From: Neobacillus sp. Marseille-Q6967
GTDB taxonomy: Bacteria > Bacillota > Bacilli > Bacillales > Cytobacillaceae
Assembly (NCBI RefSeq): GCF_946151075.1
Contig: NZ_CAMGZB010000001.1
Location: forward strand, 1 to 64,000
Length of the DNA: 64,000 nucleotides
Direction of reading: 5' to 3'
The position numbers and the translations under genes are program-made. A model generated the notes under the pieces. The model was given only the letters and a program-made list of their open reading frames with translations, was not told the origin of the DNA and made no database searches. Below are positions 1 to 8,300 of this stretch, one piece after another. Numbering within the stretch: the stretch's first letter is position 1; each line of letters starts with the position of its first letter.

Positions 1-109
1 CCGTCCGCCGCTAACCTTCAGGAGCAAGCTCCTAAAGATTCGCTCGACTTGCATGTATTAGGCACGCCGCCAGCGTTCGTCCTGAGCCAGGATCAAACTC
101 TCCAAGAAA
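1..109 (-). rRNA. rrs: 16S ribosomal RNA, 5' end only
   Basis: The reverse complement carries the universal 16S start (AGAGTTTGATCCTGGCTCAG, near bases 82-101) followed by the conserved stretch that leads into variable region V1. Only about 109 bases of the 5' end lie in the window; the rest of the rRNA operon continues past the left edge. The exact mature 5' end is estimated by analogy with other Bacillus 16S genes. Confidence 0.97.
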
Positions 110-238
110 GTTGATTAGCTCAAAAATTTTACGTTGGCTTTGCTTCTATAATAGAAACAAAAAATTATTGTTTGTTGACGTTTTTGTTTGTTTAGTTTTC
201 AAAGATCAATTTTTCTAACGCTCAAATGCGACTTTATT

Positions 239-268
239 ATATTAACACGAATTATTTCATAGTGTCAA
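239..268 (-). promoter_or_regulatory. rrn promoter P2 (sigma-A)
   Basis: On the minus strand TTGACA (263-268) and TAATAT (239-244) are 18 bp apart and point at the 16S gene. It lies about 130 bp upstream of the mature 5' end, with the usual AT-rich leader between, which fits the P2 promoter of Bacillus rrn operons. Confidence 0.75.
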
Positions 269-340
269 TATCTTTTTTTAAAAAAACTAACCGCCCCTTC
301 CGAACAGCTTTTTTAAAACTGTTTCGCAGCGACGGTTATT

Positions 341-369
341 AATATAACAAGTATTATTAAAAAGGTCAA
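341..369 (-). promoter_or_regulatory. rrn promoter P1 (sigma-A)
   Basis: On the minus strand TTGACC (364-369) and TATATT (341-346) are 17 bp apart. It sits about 100 bp upstream of P2, giving the tandem P1-P2 arrangement typical of Bacillus rRNA operons. A short GAAACAG...CTGTTC hairpin (303-326) lies between the two promoters. Confidence 0.7.
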
Positions 370-386
370 TAGTTTTTTTATTTTTA

Positions 387-1262
387 TTATGATCTTTTTT
401 CACTTACTTGATAACAACGATGGAAAATCCCCTGCCCCTTTGTTTCGATGCTGACTACATCTATCTGCCCTTTTTCTATTAAATACTCAATCAGAACAGC
501 CAAATCTACAGAGTAAGGTATTAATTCCTTTTCATATTGTATCTCATTAAACGTCCAGTAATCTTTATTACTAAGAACTTCTAATAAATGACTGCAGCCA
601 ACCTTTGTCCTGGAATGAATCATAAATTCACTGGCCAGAAATAATAGCTCCAGCCTTTTTTCAAGGGTTTCCTCGCTATTAACCAATTCTTCATATAATT
701 TTACGATTTGAGGTTCAATCTGCTTCACTTGCTGCCAGACTGTAAGTTCTGGATGAAGGCCTTGTTCTATTACCGCTAACCTAGCCAGATGGTGTAATGA
801 ATGTACAACATAGTTATAAGCATCTAAAAACTGATGATTTTCAAATAGTGCTTTCCCGTCAACATAACGGCGTATTAATTTAGCAAATTCTAACCCCATT
901 TTAATTTTTCGCCCGTTAAAAGGAAATTCACGGAGTTCTGTTTTTAAGTTAGCAATGTACTCATTTCGATCAAATAGAATTTTTGCATTATGAAGCCATT
1001 CAAATATCTTTCTGTTTGTTCCTACTAAAATCCATTCCTGGAGCTGGTCTTCTGTAATAATATGCATTGCAGCTTTATGATCGTCATAGGTGTAATGTTT
1101 AATTAGAACTGGAGTCTCAGCTTCTTTGACAATAATTAATAAAATGACATCAAAAGTATCTGTAGTATGACTGGACTTATGTTTTTTTTCAATCATCATT
1201 ACACCTAGTGTATTAGGTTGGCTAGCCCTTTCTTGATAGATGGGCCGAAGAATGTCTTTCAT
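387..1262 (-). CDS. ygxA: YgxA-like nucleotidyltransferase-fold protein
   Basis: This 291-residue soluble protein matches in length and position the B. subtilis YgxA family, which is annotated as nucleotidyltransferase-like. No signal peptide or membrane segment is visible. The first 110 residues contain mixed alpha/beta sequence; the middle is helical and rich in His and Leu (YNYVVHSLHHLARLAV near 147), reminiscent of a HEPN-like substrate-binding helical domain. It lies just upstream of an rrn operon, as in B. subtilis, and is divergent from ygzB. Two Spo0A-box-like heptamers lie in the shared upstream region. The biochemical role is unknown. Confidence 0.75.
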   Translation of the reverse strand: MKDILRPIYQERASQPNTLGVMMIEKKHKSSHTTDTFDVILLIIVKEAETPVLIKHYTYDDHKAAMHIITEDQLQEWILVGTNRKIFEWLHNAKILFDRNEYIANLKTELREFPFNGRKIKMGLEFAKLIRRYVDGKALFENHQFLDAYNYVVHSLHHLARLAVIEQGLHPELTVWQQVKQIEPQIVKLYEELVNSEETLEKRLELLFLASEFMIHSRTKVGCSHLLEVLSNKDYWTFNEIQYEKELIPYSVDLAVLIEYLIEKGQIDVVSIETKGQGIFHRCYQVSEKRS

Positions 1263-1298
1263 TCATCATATCCTCCATTTTTTTCGATAGCCTATAAG

Positions 1299-1348
1299 TT
1301 CGACAGTAACTAAAAATCTCCTTCTTAAAAAAGAGACAAAATTCGACA
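1299..1348. promoter_or_regulatory. Two Spo0A-box-like heptamers in the ygxA/ygzB divergent promoter
   Basis: TTCGACA (reverse complement TGTCGAA, the core 0A box) occurs at 1299-1305 and 1342-1348, in the same orientation and 43 bp apart, about four helical turns. The interval between ygxA and ygzB is only 150 bp. A single heptamer is expected several times per 64 kb by chance, so the evidence is the pairing, not either site alone. Confidence 0.35.
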
Positions 1349-1412
1349 TCTTCTAATATAACATTTATTCTCCAGTTATAAATATGGTATAGTTTTTTTA
1401 GGAGGGTGAAAC

Positions 1413-1763
1413 ATGGGTAAATATTCTAGTAAAATAAATAAAATTCGTACTTTTGCACTTTCATTAATTTTTATCGGCTTTATTGTTATGTATGGGGGAA
1501 TCTATTTTCGAAACTCTCCACTTGTTATGACGATTTTCATGCTAATTGGCCTTTTATTTATAATCGCTAGTACAGTTGTTTATTTTTGGATTGGGATGTT
1601 ATCAACAAAAACCATACAAGTAATATGTCCAAACTGCCAGAAACCTACAAAAATGCTCGGAAGAGTAGATATGTGCATGTATTGCCGTGAGCCTCTCACA
1701 ATGGATCCAAATCTAGAAGGTAAGGAATTTGACGAATCTTATAACAAAAGAACAAAAAAATAA
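1413..1763 (+). CDS. ygzB: YgzB-like membrane protein with zinc ribbon
   Basis: The 116-residue product has two predicted membrane helices (about residues 12-30 and 37-62) and a cytoplasmic tail. The tail carries a CPNC...CMYC four-cysteine zinc ribbon (about residues 73-96). Length, arrangement and position next to perR match YgzB of B. subtilis, a conserved protein of unknown function. A good AGGAGG ribosome binding site precedes the ATG. It converges on perR, and the two share a terminator. Confidence 0.85.
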   Translation: MGKYSSKINKIRTFALSLIFIGFIVMYGGIYFRNSPLVMTIFMLIGLLFIIASTVVYFWIGMLSTKTIQVICPNCQKPTKMLGRVDMCMYCREPLTMDPNLEGKEFDESYNKRTKK

Positions 1764-1791
1764 AAGCCGAAGCATTCGGCTTTTTTTCGTG
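1763..1791. terminator. Bidirectional terminator between ygzB and perR
   Basis: AAAGCCGAA-gca-TTCGGCTTT followed by a T tract begins at the ygzB stop codon. The A tract on the other side lets it serve perR as well. Confidence 0.85.
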
Positions 1792-1793
1792 TC

Positions 1794-2231
1794 TTAATGA
1801 ACTTCTTTACCTGTGCATTCTGGACAGGAACCATAAATCTCCATCCGGTGATTTTGCACTTTAAATCCTGTCACATGTGAAGCTAAATGTTCAACTTCAT
1901 CTAAACCAGGATAGTGGAAATCCACTATTTTCCCACAACTTTCACAAATAACGTGGTAATGGTGTGTGGTAATAAAGTCAAAACGACTTGAAGCATCACC
2001 ATAAGTTAATTCTTTTACTAAACCTACTTCACGAAATACTCGTAAATTATTGTAAACTGTCGCTACACTCATATTTGGGAATTTCCCTTCAAGCGCTTTG
2101 TAGATTTCATCTGCAGTAGGATGCGACATCGAGTTTATTAAATATTCAAGTATCGCATGACGTTGTGGAGTTATTCGAACTCCCGTATCCTTTAAGGTTT
2201 CCAACGCTTCTTTTAACTGATTCATCGCCAT
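1794..2231 (-). CDS. perR: Peroxide-responsive repressor PerR (Fur family)
   Basis: PerR is a metal-dependent repressor of peroxide-defence genes; oxidation of its iron-site histidines releases DNA. From the chosen ATG the protein has 145 residues, the same as B. subtilis PerR. It retains the metal ligands His37, Asp85, His91, His93 and Asp104 and the structural zinc cysteines CxxC at 96/99 and 136/139. The winged helix includes the recognition segment [15 protein letters not shown] chose the start at 2231 because its N-terminus aligns with B. subtilis; an upstream start at 2246 and a downstream ATG at 2225 are also in frame. A Per box lies immediately upstream, so autoregulation is likely. 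Confidence 0.96.
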   Translation of the reverse strand: MAMNQLKEALETLKDTGVRITPQRHAILEYLINSMSHPTADEIYKALEGKFPNMSVATVYNNLRVFREVGLVKELTYGDASSRFDFITTHHYHVICESCGKIVDFHYPGLDEVEHLASHVTGFKVQNHRMEIYGSCPECTGKEVH

Positions 2232-2259
2232 GCACCTCTTTTCCAAAAATATTCTTATA

Positions 2260-2274
2260 TTATAATTGTTATAA
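2260..2274. promoter_or_regulatory. Per box upstream of perR
   Basis: TTATAATTGTTATAA (read on the plus strand) matches the Per-box consensus TTATAATnATTATAA with one mismatch and overlaps the presumed -10 region (TATAAT, 2259-2264) of perR. This supports negative autoregulation by PerR. Confidence 0.75.
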
Positions 2275-2470
2275 TTAGTTTACTAAGGAAATATTACTTT
2301 TGTCAATATTGTTATATCAATCGGCATATTGTTTCTTCCTATTTTGGTCTTTATGACCCATTATAAATTTCCCGGCAGATATTTTTAGACATGTATGTTT
2401 GTATTTTATGATAAAGTTTCCCAATTAATTCTTTATTAGTAAATTCAGCGGTTAGAATTCCATAAAAAAA

Positions 2471-2487
2471 GGGTCGATTATCGACCC
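2471..2487 (-). terminator. Terminator of bcp
   Basis: GGGTCGATAATCGACCC on the minus strand is a perfect hairpin followed by seven T residues. It lies about 100 bp past the bcp stop codon. Confidence 0.8.
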
Positions 2488-2506
2488 AAAAAGTTTATCT
2501 GAGGAG

Positions 2507-2584
2507 GTATGCCCTAATAAAATGATATTCAAATCCAATGTTATTGCATTGGACAAAAGCCTTTTATCATAAAAATAGGCATAC
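2507..2584 (-). other. Three nested inverted repeats in the bcp 3' untranslated region
   Basis: Three stems nest within each other: GTATGCC (2507-2513) with GGCATAC (2578-2584), ATGATA (2522-2527) with TATCAT (2565-2570), and TCCAATG (2534-2540) with CATTGGA (2547-2553). The structure lies between the bcp stop codon and the bcp terminator. It may be a folded 3' UTR or small RNA, or a remnant of a miniature mobile element. I recognise no family. Confidence 0.45.
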
Positions 2585-2591
2585 TTGTTAT

Positions 2592-3062
2592 TTAAACAAG
2601 ATTTTCTTTTATGTAAGTTAATGCATTCTCTACATGACCTTTAACTTGCACCTTTCTCCATTCCTTTACCAAATGACCGTCCTTATCGATTATAAAGGTC
2701 GATCTTTCAACTCCCATATATTCTTTGCCGAAATTTTTCTTTAGTTTCCACACACCATATTGTTCCGCTGCTTCGTGCTCGGTATCAGCCAGAAGCAGGA
2801 ACGGCAGGCCATATTTTTCTGCAAATTTTTGATGGCGGTCAACCGGGTCCGGACTAACCCCAATAATGACAGCGTCCAATTCTGTGAATTGTTGATACTT
2901 GTCACGAAAATCACAAGCCTCTGTTGTACATCCCGGTGTCATATCTTTCGGATAAAAATATAACACCACATTCGTTCCTCTAAAATCGGACAATTTAACC
3001 TTTTCACCGTTACTTGCTTCTAATGAAAAATCAGGTGCCTGTTTCCCAACTTCAATAGTCAA
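2592..3062 (-). CDS. bcp: Thioredoxin-dependent thiol peroxidase (Bcp/PrxQ)
   Basis: This 156-residue atypical two-cysteine peroxiredoxin reduces hydrogen peroxide and organic hydroperoxides in the cytoplasm with thioredoxin as partner. The active-site segment TPGCTTEACDFRD holds the peroxidatic Cys45 and resolving Cys50 five residues apart, the PrxQ signature. The fold motifs VLYFYPKDMTPG and the later Arg (VERSTFIIDKDG) are present. The start is a TTG with a GGGGTGAT ribosome binding site. It is next to perR, as ygaF is in B. subtilis, although no Per box was seen directly upstream. Confidence 0.93.
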   Translation of the reverse strand: MTIEVGKQAPDFSLEASNGEKVKLSDFRGTNVVLYFYPKDMTPGCTTEACDFRDKYQQFTELDAVIIGVSPDPVDRHQKFAEKYGLPFLLLADTEHEAAEQYGVWKLKKNFGKEYMGVERSTFIIDKDGHLVKEWRKVQVKGHVENALTYIKENLV

Positions 3063-3138
3063 TTACGATCACCCCATGGAAAAGTATTCTCCTCCATAGC
3101 CTAACCAATAACAGGAAACATCACAACTATTAAGTATC

Positions 3139-3531
3139 CTATTGGTTACGGTCTAAAAATGCGCGTGCCACAAAGGCAGCAGGTACGGTATAGCCAATAA
3201 GTGCTTCTATAACTGCCACCATCCTTCCAAAACCGTGTGGAATGACATCTCCATTTCCCACCGAGAACAACATCATGGCACTAAAATAAAAACTTGTTTC
3301 AAAGATGTTATAATCGGCCGCATTATTTGTTTCTACAAGTAATGAAATCCCCTTTAACTCAAACAATAAATAAATAAGCCCAAAACCAATGATAACGGTC
3401 AGATAAATCGATCCTAAAAAAAGTGCATTTTCAAATGAGACTAATTTTCCTTTAACGGTATTCGGAATAAACAAAGTCCTAAGACTCATAAAAATACAGA
3501 AAATAACAATAGGGAGCAAGAAATAAAACAC
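3139..3531 (-). CDS. Two-helix potassium channel-like protein
   Basis: This 130-residue membrane protein has an N-terminal helix (1-18), a second helix near residues 39-62, a re-entrant pore segment near 80-100 and a C-terminal helix. This resembles the pore module of the Ion_trans_2 family. The selectivity filter region reads FSVGNGDVIPHG, so the classic GYGD tyrosine is replaced by Asn. The start is a GTG preceded by GAGGTGG. No regulatory RCK domain is fused. It is divergent from gsaB. Ion selectivity cannot be inferred safely because of the filter change. Confidence 0.7.
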   Translation of the reverse strand: MFYFLLPIVIFCIFMSLRTLFIPNTVKGKLVSFENALFLGSIYLTVIIGFGLIYLLFELKGISLLVETNNAADYNIFETSFYFSAMMLFSVGNGDVIPHGFGRMVAVIEALIGYTVPAAFVARAFLDRNQ

Positions 3532-3700
3532 AAGCTACCACCTCTATATCATTCATTTATCTATTTCTATGCGTGCTTGGACGATAAAATATCTATTACT
3601 ATAAGAAGAAAAACATAAATCACTCTTAATTTTCTAAAAGTTAGTAGGGCCATAAAAAAGTGCTAAAATAAGTTAGTACATATTATAAGGGGGAATAAGA

Positions 3701-4996
3701 GTGCAGTTTATTAATTCAGAAAGACTACATAATGAAGCATTAGAGCATATTGTCGGCGGAGTCAATAGTCCATCCCGTTCCTACAAAGCAGTGGGAGGCG
3801 GTGCTCCAGTTGTGATGGAAAGAGCTCAAGGCGCATACTTTTGGGATGTTGATGGCAACCAATACATTGACTACCTTGCTGCTTACGGCCCTATTATCAC
3901 TGGACACGCTCATCCGCATATAACCGAAGCGATCAAACGCGCAGCGGAAACCGGTGTTCTTTATGGAACTCCTACACCTCACGAAGTAAAGTTTGCAAAA
4001 ATGTTAAAGGAAGCGATTCCTTCCATGGATAAAGTAAGATTTGTTAATTCAGGCACCGAAGCAGTGATGACGACCATTCGGGTTGCAAGAGCCTATACAG
4101 GCCGGGATAAAATTATCAAATTCGCCGGATGTTATCATGGACACTCTGACCTTGTTCTAGTTGCTGCAGGTTCAGGTCCTTCTACATTAGGAACTCCTGA
4201 TTCAGCTGGTGTTCCTAAAAGTATCGCACAAGAAGTGATTACCGTCCCATTTAATGATATCGAACCATTTAAAGAAGCGTTGGAAAAATGGGGCGACCAA
4301 ATCGCTGCCGTATTAGTTGAACCTATCGTCGGAAACTTTGGAATTGTAGAACCTAAACCTGGTTTCCTGCAGCAGGTGAATGACCTGACTCATGCTGCTG
4401 GCGCATTAGTTATTTATGATGAAGTGATCACAGCCTTCCGCTTTATGTATGGCGGTGCCCAAGACTTATTAGGTGTTAAACCTGATTTAACCGCACTCGG
4501 AAAAATTATTGGCGGCGGTCTGCCAATCGGTGCCTACGGCGGACGTAAAGAGATTATGGAAAAGGTTGCCCCGCTCGGACCGGCCTACCAAGCTGGGACG
4601 ATGGCTGGAAATCCAGCATCTATGCTCTCGGGGATTGCCTGTCTTGAAGTGTTAAAACAAGAAGGAGTTTATGAGTACTTAGACCAGCTTGGAAAAAAAC
4701 TCGAAGAAGGTATTTTAGAAGCAGCTCAAGAACATGGGATCCAGATTACCATTAATCGTTTAAAAGGTGCTCTCACTGTTTACTTCACAAATAAGAAAAT
4801 CGAAAACTACGAACAAGCAGAGAATACAGACGGAGAAACATTCGGTAAATTTTTCAAACACATGCTCCATCAAGGGATCAATCTTGCTCCATCAAAATAC
4901 GAAGCCTGGTTCCTTACAATCGCACATACTGCGGAAGATATCGATGCCACACTTCATGCGGTAAACAATGCATTTTCTCTACTTAGAGCTGAATAA
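3701..4996 (+). CDS. gsaB: Glutamate-1-semialdehyde 2,1-aminomutase
   Basis: This PLP enzyme (431 residues) converts glutamate-1-semialdehyde to 5-aminolevulinate for haem synthesis. The sequence shows the class-III aminotransferase fold, with [15 protein letters not shown] at the N-terminus, the cofactor-binding segment [20 protein letters not shown], the YDEVITAFR motif with the Asp that contacts the pyridine ring, and the Schiff-base lysine in [16 protein letters not shown]. The start is a GTG after AAGGGGGAATAA. Position and size match the second HemL paralogue (GsaB) of Bacillus, which is not in the hem operon. A terminator follows. Confidence 0.95.
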   Translation: MQFINSERLHNEALEHIVGGVNSPSRSYKAVGGGAPVVMERAQGAYFWDVDGNQYIDYLAAYGPIITGHAHPHITEAIKRAAETGVLYGTPTPHEVKFAKMLKEAIPSMDKVRFVNSGTEAVMTTIRVARAYTGRDKIIKFAGCYHGHSDLVLVAAGSGPSTLGTPDSAGVPKSIAQEVITVPFNDIEPFKEALEKWGDQIAAVLVEPIVGNFGIVEPKPGFLQQVNDLTHAAGALVIYDEVITAFRFMYGGAQDLLGVKPDLTALGKIIGGGLPIGAYGGRKEIMEKVAPLGPAYQAGTMAGNPASMLSGIACLEVLKQEGVYEYLDQLGKKLEEGILEAAQEHGIQITINRLKGALTVYFTNKKIENYEQAENTDGETFGKFFKHMLHQGINLAPSKYEAWFLTIAHTAEDIDATLHAVNNAFSLLRAE

Positions 4997-5016
4997 ATAT
5001 ACATTTTTTATGCAAT

Positions 5017-5047
5017 AAAGGAGAGCGATTTTTACTCTCCTTTATTT
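5017..5047 (+). terminator. Terminator of gsaB
   Basis: AAAGGAGAG and CTCTCCTTT form a stem with a nine-base loop, followed by a T-rich stretch, shortly after the gsaB stop codon. Confidence 0.8.
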
Positions 5048-5140
5048 TTAATCCTCAATGAAACCGTTTACATTAACACTTTAAGCTTTTACACTTTTAA
5101 AAATTACCTACATTTTCTATCCAAATTTTTGTATATTTAT

Positions 5141-5169
5141 TTGATTTCTGAAAATTCTTATGATAATAT
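5141..5169 (+). promoter_or_regulatory. Candidate sigma-A promoter of the glutamate synthase gene, with CodY-like overlap
   Basis: TTGATT (5141-5146) and TAATAT (5164-5169) are separated by 17 bp. Bases 5142-5156 (TGATTTCTGAAAATT) match the CodY consensus AATTTTCWGAAAATT at 12 of 15 positions and overlap the -35 and spacer, so CodY repression is possible. The CodY part is weak evidence. Confidence 0.55.
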
Positions 5170-5255
5170 TAGATTATTATTTTTCTGCAACTTTTTAACA
5201 CAATGCCCCGTTAAATGGTCATTATTATTTCTTTTTCCACACTTAAGAATTAAAT

Positions 5256-5305
5256 AGGAGGTGAAGAGGCTTTAGAGGGATCCCTCCTGAAGCCAATTTA
5301 TTATG
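5256..5305 (+). promoter_or_regulatory. Glutamate synthase translation-initiation region with hairpin between ribosome binding site and start
   Basis: A perfect AGGAGGTGA (5256-5264) lies 38 bases upstream of the ATG at 5303, far beyond normal spacing, and no other ribosome binding site is closer. Bases 5268-5294 form a hairpin (GGCTT...AAGCC outer stem, GAGGGATCCCTC core). If it folds, the path from ribosome binding site to ATG shortens to about 11 bases. CCTCCT (5283-5288) in the right arm could instead pair with the AGGAGG and mask it. The two pairings exclude each other, which suggests translational control. Confidence 0.6.
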
Positions 5306-8300
5306 ACACAAAAATGGAACCCATCTCTTTTTAAAGATTTCCATAAGCACGAACACGATGCCTGCGGAATCGTAGCAAGTCTTGAAAAGACTAATCTGCC
5401 AACAAGAAAAAACATTTTTGATTGTATAGATGCTCTTGTAACGATGAATCATCGTGCCGGTTTTATTAACGGCGAGGGTGATGGTGTAGGTATTCATACT
5501 GATATCCCAAAAGCACTTTGGAGAGAAAAATTAGAAAACGCAGGTGTAGATCCTTCTGTCCTTGAAAATGAAGGTTTTGCAGTTGGCCATGTTTTTGTCA
5601 GCAAAAAAGTAAATTGGAATTCTACTAAACTTGAATTACTTCAAAAACTTGAAAAATATGATTTAAAAATTGTTTTTGAAACAAACCAAGTAACCGACTC
5701 ATCTGCACTTGGACCCATTGCTATTCAAGAAAATCCCGTTTTCTGGCAGTTTGCCTGCCTATCATCAAAAGAAGGTCAGGAATTAAATAAGGTACTTTTT
5801 GAGGCATTAGTTGATTTAGAAACTAATGAAGATGTTCATGTAGCATCGTTAAGTCATGCTCATGTTGTTTACAAAGTAATGGGCGCCGGCGATATCCTGC
5901 CTCGTTACTATCATGATTTAGCTAATCCGATCGTTGCTTCAACGATGACTCTTGGTCATAATCGTTATTCTACAAATACATTATCCAGCTTTTTCCGCGT
6001 ACAGCCGTTTAGTGTTCTCGGTCATAATGGCGAAATTAATACTATTTCTAAGCTTCGTGATGAGGCAAGAATGATTGGGGTTCCGCTTGTAAAGGATGGA
6101 AGTGACTCCCAAGACCTTAGCAGAACAATGGAAACATTAATCTGCCGAGATGGCTACTCATTATTCGAAGCGATGGATCTATTATTCCCGCCAATCGTGA
6201 ATGAGATTAAGGCATATTCTGAAAAGCTGCAGGACTTATATACCTATCTTCGCGAGGCTTGGGGACATTTTGCCCAAGGACCTGCAGGAATTATCTCAAG
6301 ATATGGAGACGAAGCGGTATTTAGTGTAGATGCTTTAGGACTTCGTCCACTTTGGATGCTAGAAACAGAAAGTTCTTTTTTATTCTCTTCTGAACCAGGG
6401 ATTATTTCTTCAAGTGAATACGTAAACGACCCTAAACCTTTAGCCCCTGGTGAAAAGGTCGGCTTTAAATGGAACGGGGATAAATTAGAAGTATATGAAC
6501 AGGACCGTTATCAAAACGAAGTGTATAATCGTTTTTCAGCCCGTCTGGATATCCAGGGATCAAGAGTACGCTTAAAAGCTCCTGCCCTTGATAAAACTAT
6601 TACAATGAATTACCCTGACAAGATCCACAACGGCCAATATAAAGCGTTTGGATGGGAACGTGACCACATTCAGTTAATTGAGCAAATGGCTGAAAAGGGG
6701 ATCGAACCAATCCGTTCCTTAGGGCATGATGCTCCGTTAGCAGCATTAAATCCAGAGCGTAAAAACATTGCAGATTTTATCAAAGAAAGCGTTGCGGTTG
6801 TAACAAACCCCGCTATTGACCGTGACCGTGAAACAGAGCATTTCTCTACTCGCGTCATTATCGGTAAGCGTCCTGCTTTATTCCAAAGTGAACAGCCAGC
6901 AGCTGTATTAGAGTTAACCTCACCCCTTCTAATTGAAGGTAAAGCAGGTTATAACTGTACAGAAGAATTGGGGCAGCCAAGTTATGATCAGGTTGTTCAA
7001 CATTACCAGTCTCAAAAACTAGCAGCATTTATTTCTGCTACATTCCAAAAGAATGAAACCATTGATGCGGCGCTTGAAAGAATTTGCGATGATGCCGTTC
7101 GAGCTGTTCAATCTGGAAAAACCCTGCTTGTCCTTGATGACTCAAACGCACACCAGGATGATTTCTATTGGATTGATCCGCATTTAGTAACATCAGCGAT
7201 TGATCAAGCTTTAGTGAAAGCTGAAATAAGAAGAGATTGCTCATTAGTGTTACGTTCAGCAGCCATCCGTTCACTCCATGACATCATCACTGTATTTGGA
7301 TTGGGTGCAGATTTAATCAGCCCTTATTACATGTTCATGACCGTTCTCGATGAAACAACAAAACCGTTAATTAATTTATATAATGCATTATCTAAGGGAC
7401 TTGAAAAAGTTATTTCAACAATTGGTATTCACGAATTACGGGGCTATGGTCGTCTATACTCCAGCATCGGGTTACATGAAGAGGTTGCCAATGTATTAAA
7501 CATCGTTAATTTCTTTGGTTCAGATGAATTAGAGAGTGACTTTGAAGCAATGAAAAATGATGCTATTGCTAGAGCAGCAGATTACCAGAATGAGAAGGAA
7601 AGAGTCGGAAAAACCTTCCACCTCTTCCCAAGAATCTGGAAAGCAATTGGTGAAGTGGCTTCAACAGGTGACTATAATGTCTACCGTGATAAAATCAGCG
7701 AGCAGGAGTCGGAAAATCCTACAACCATTCGCCACTTACTTCAATTAAAAGAAAGCAGTCAGTCAGTATCACCTGCAGAAGTTGATATCCGTGTCGGTGA
7801 TCATGACTTACCATTCATTATTTCGTCTATGTCATTCGGGTCACAGAATGAAATTGCCTTCAGGGCTTATGCCGAAGGTGCCGACCGCCTTAACATGGTC
7901 AGTCTAAATGGTGAAGGCGGAGAGATTAAAGATATGCTTGGCAAATACCCAAAAACACGCGGCCAGCAAGTGGCATCCGGTCGTTTTGGAGTTAATGCAG
8001 AGCTGTTAAACTCTTCTAATCTATTAGAAATTAAAATTGGTCAAGGGGCAAAACCTGGTGAAGGCGGGCATCTGCCTGGTTCAAAAGTTACAGCCAAAGT
8101 CGCTGAAGCCCGTAATGCAACACTTGGTTCAGATTTAATTTCACCTTCTAATAATCACGATATCTATTCTATTGAAGATTTAGCTCAAATGATACTAGAA
8201 TTAAAGACGGCGAATGACCAGGCAAAAATCGCTGTCAAGGTACCTGTCGTTCCGAATATTGGTACGATTGCGGTTGGTATTGCAAAAGCTGGTGCGGACA

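Noticed and set aside
3740..3982. Minus-strand open frame opposite gsaB
   Set aside because: It lies fully within gsaB, has no family features or ribosome binding site, and results from codon bias.
5142..5156. CodY box as a firm call at the glutamate synthase promoter
   Set aside because: Only 12 of 15 bases match, and AT-rich promoters give such matches by chance. It is mentioned as possible only.
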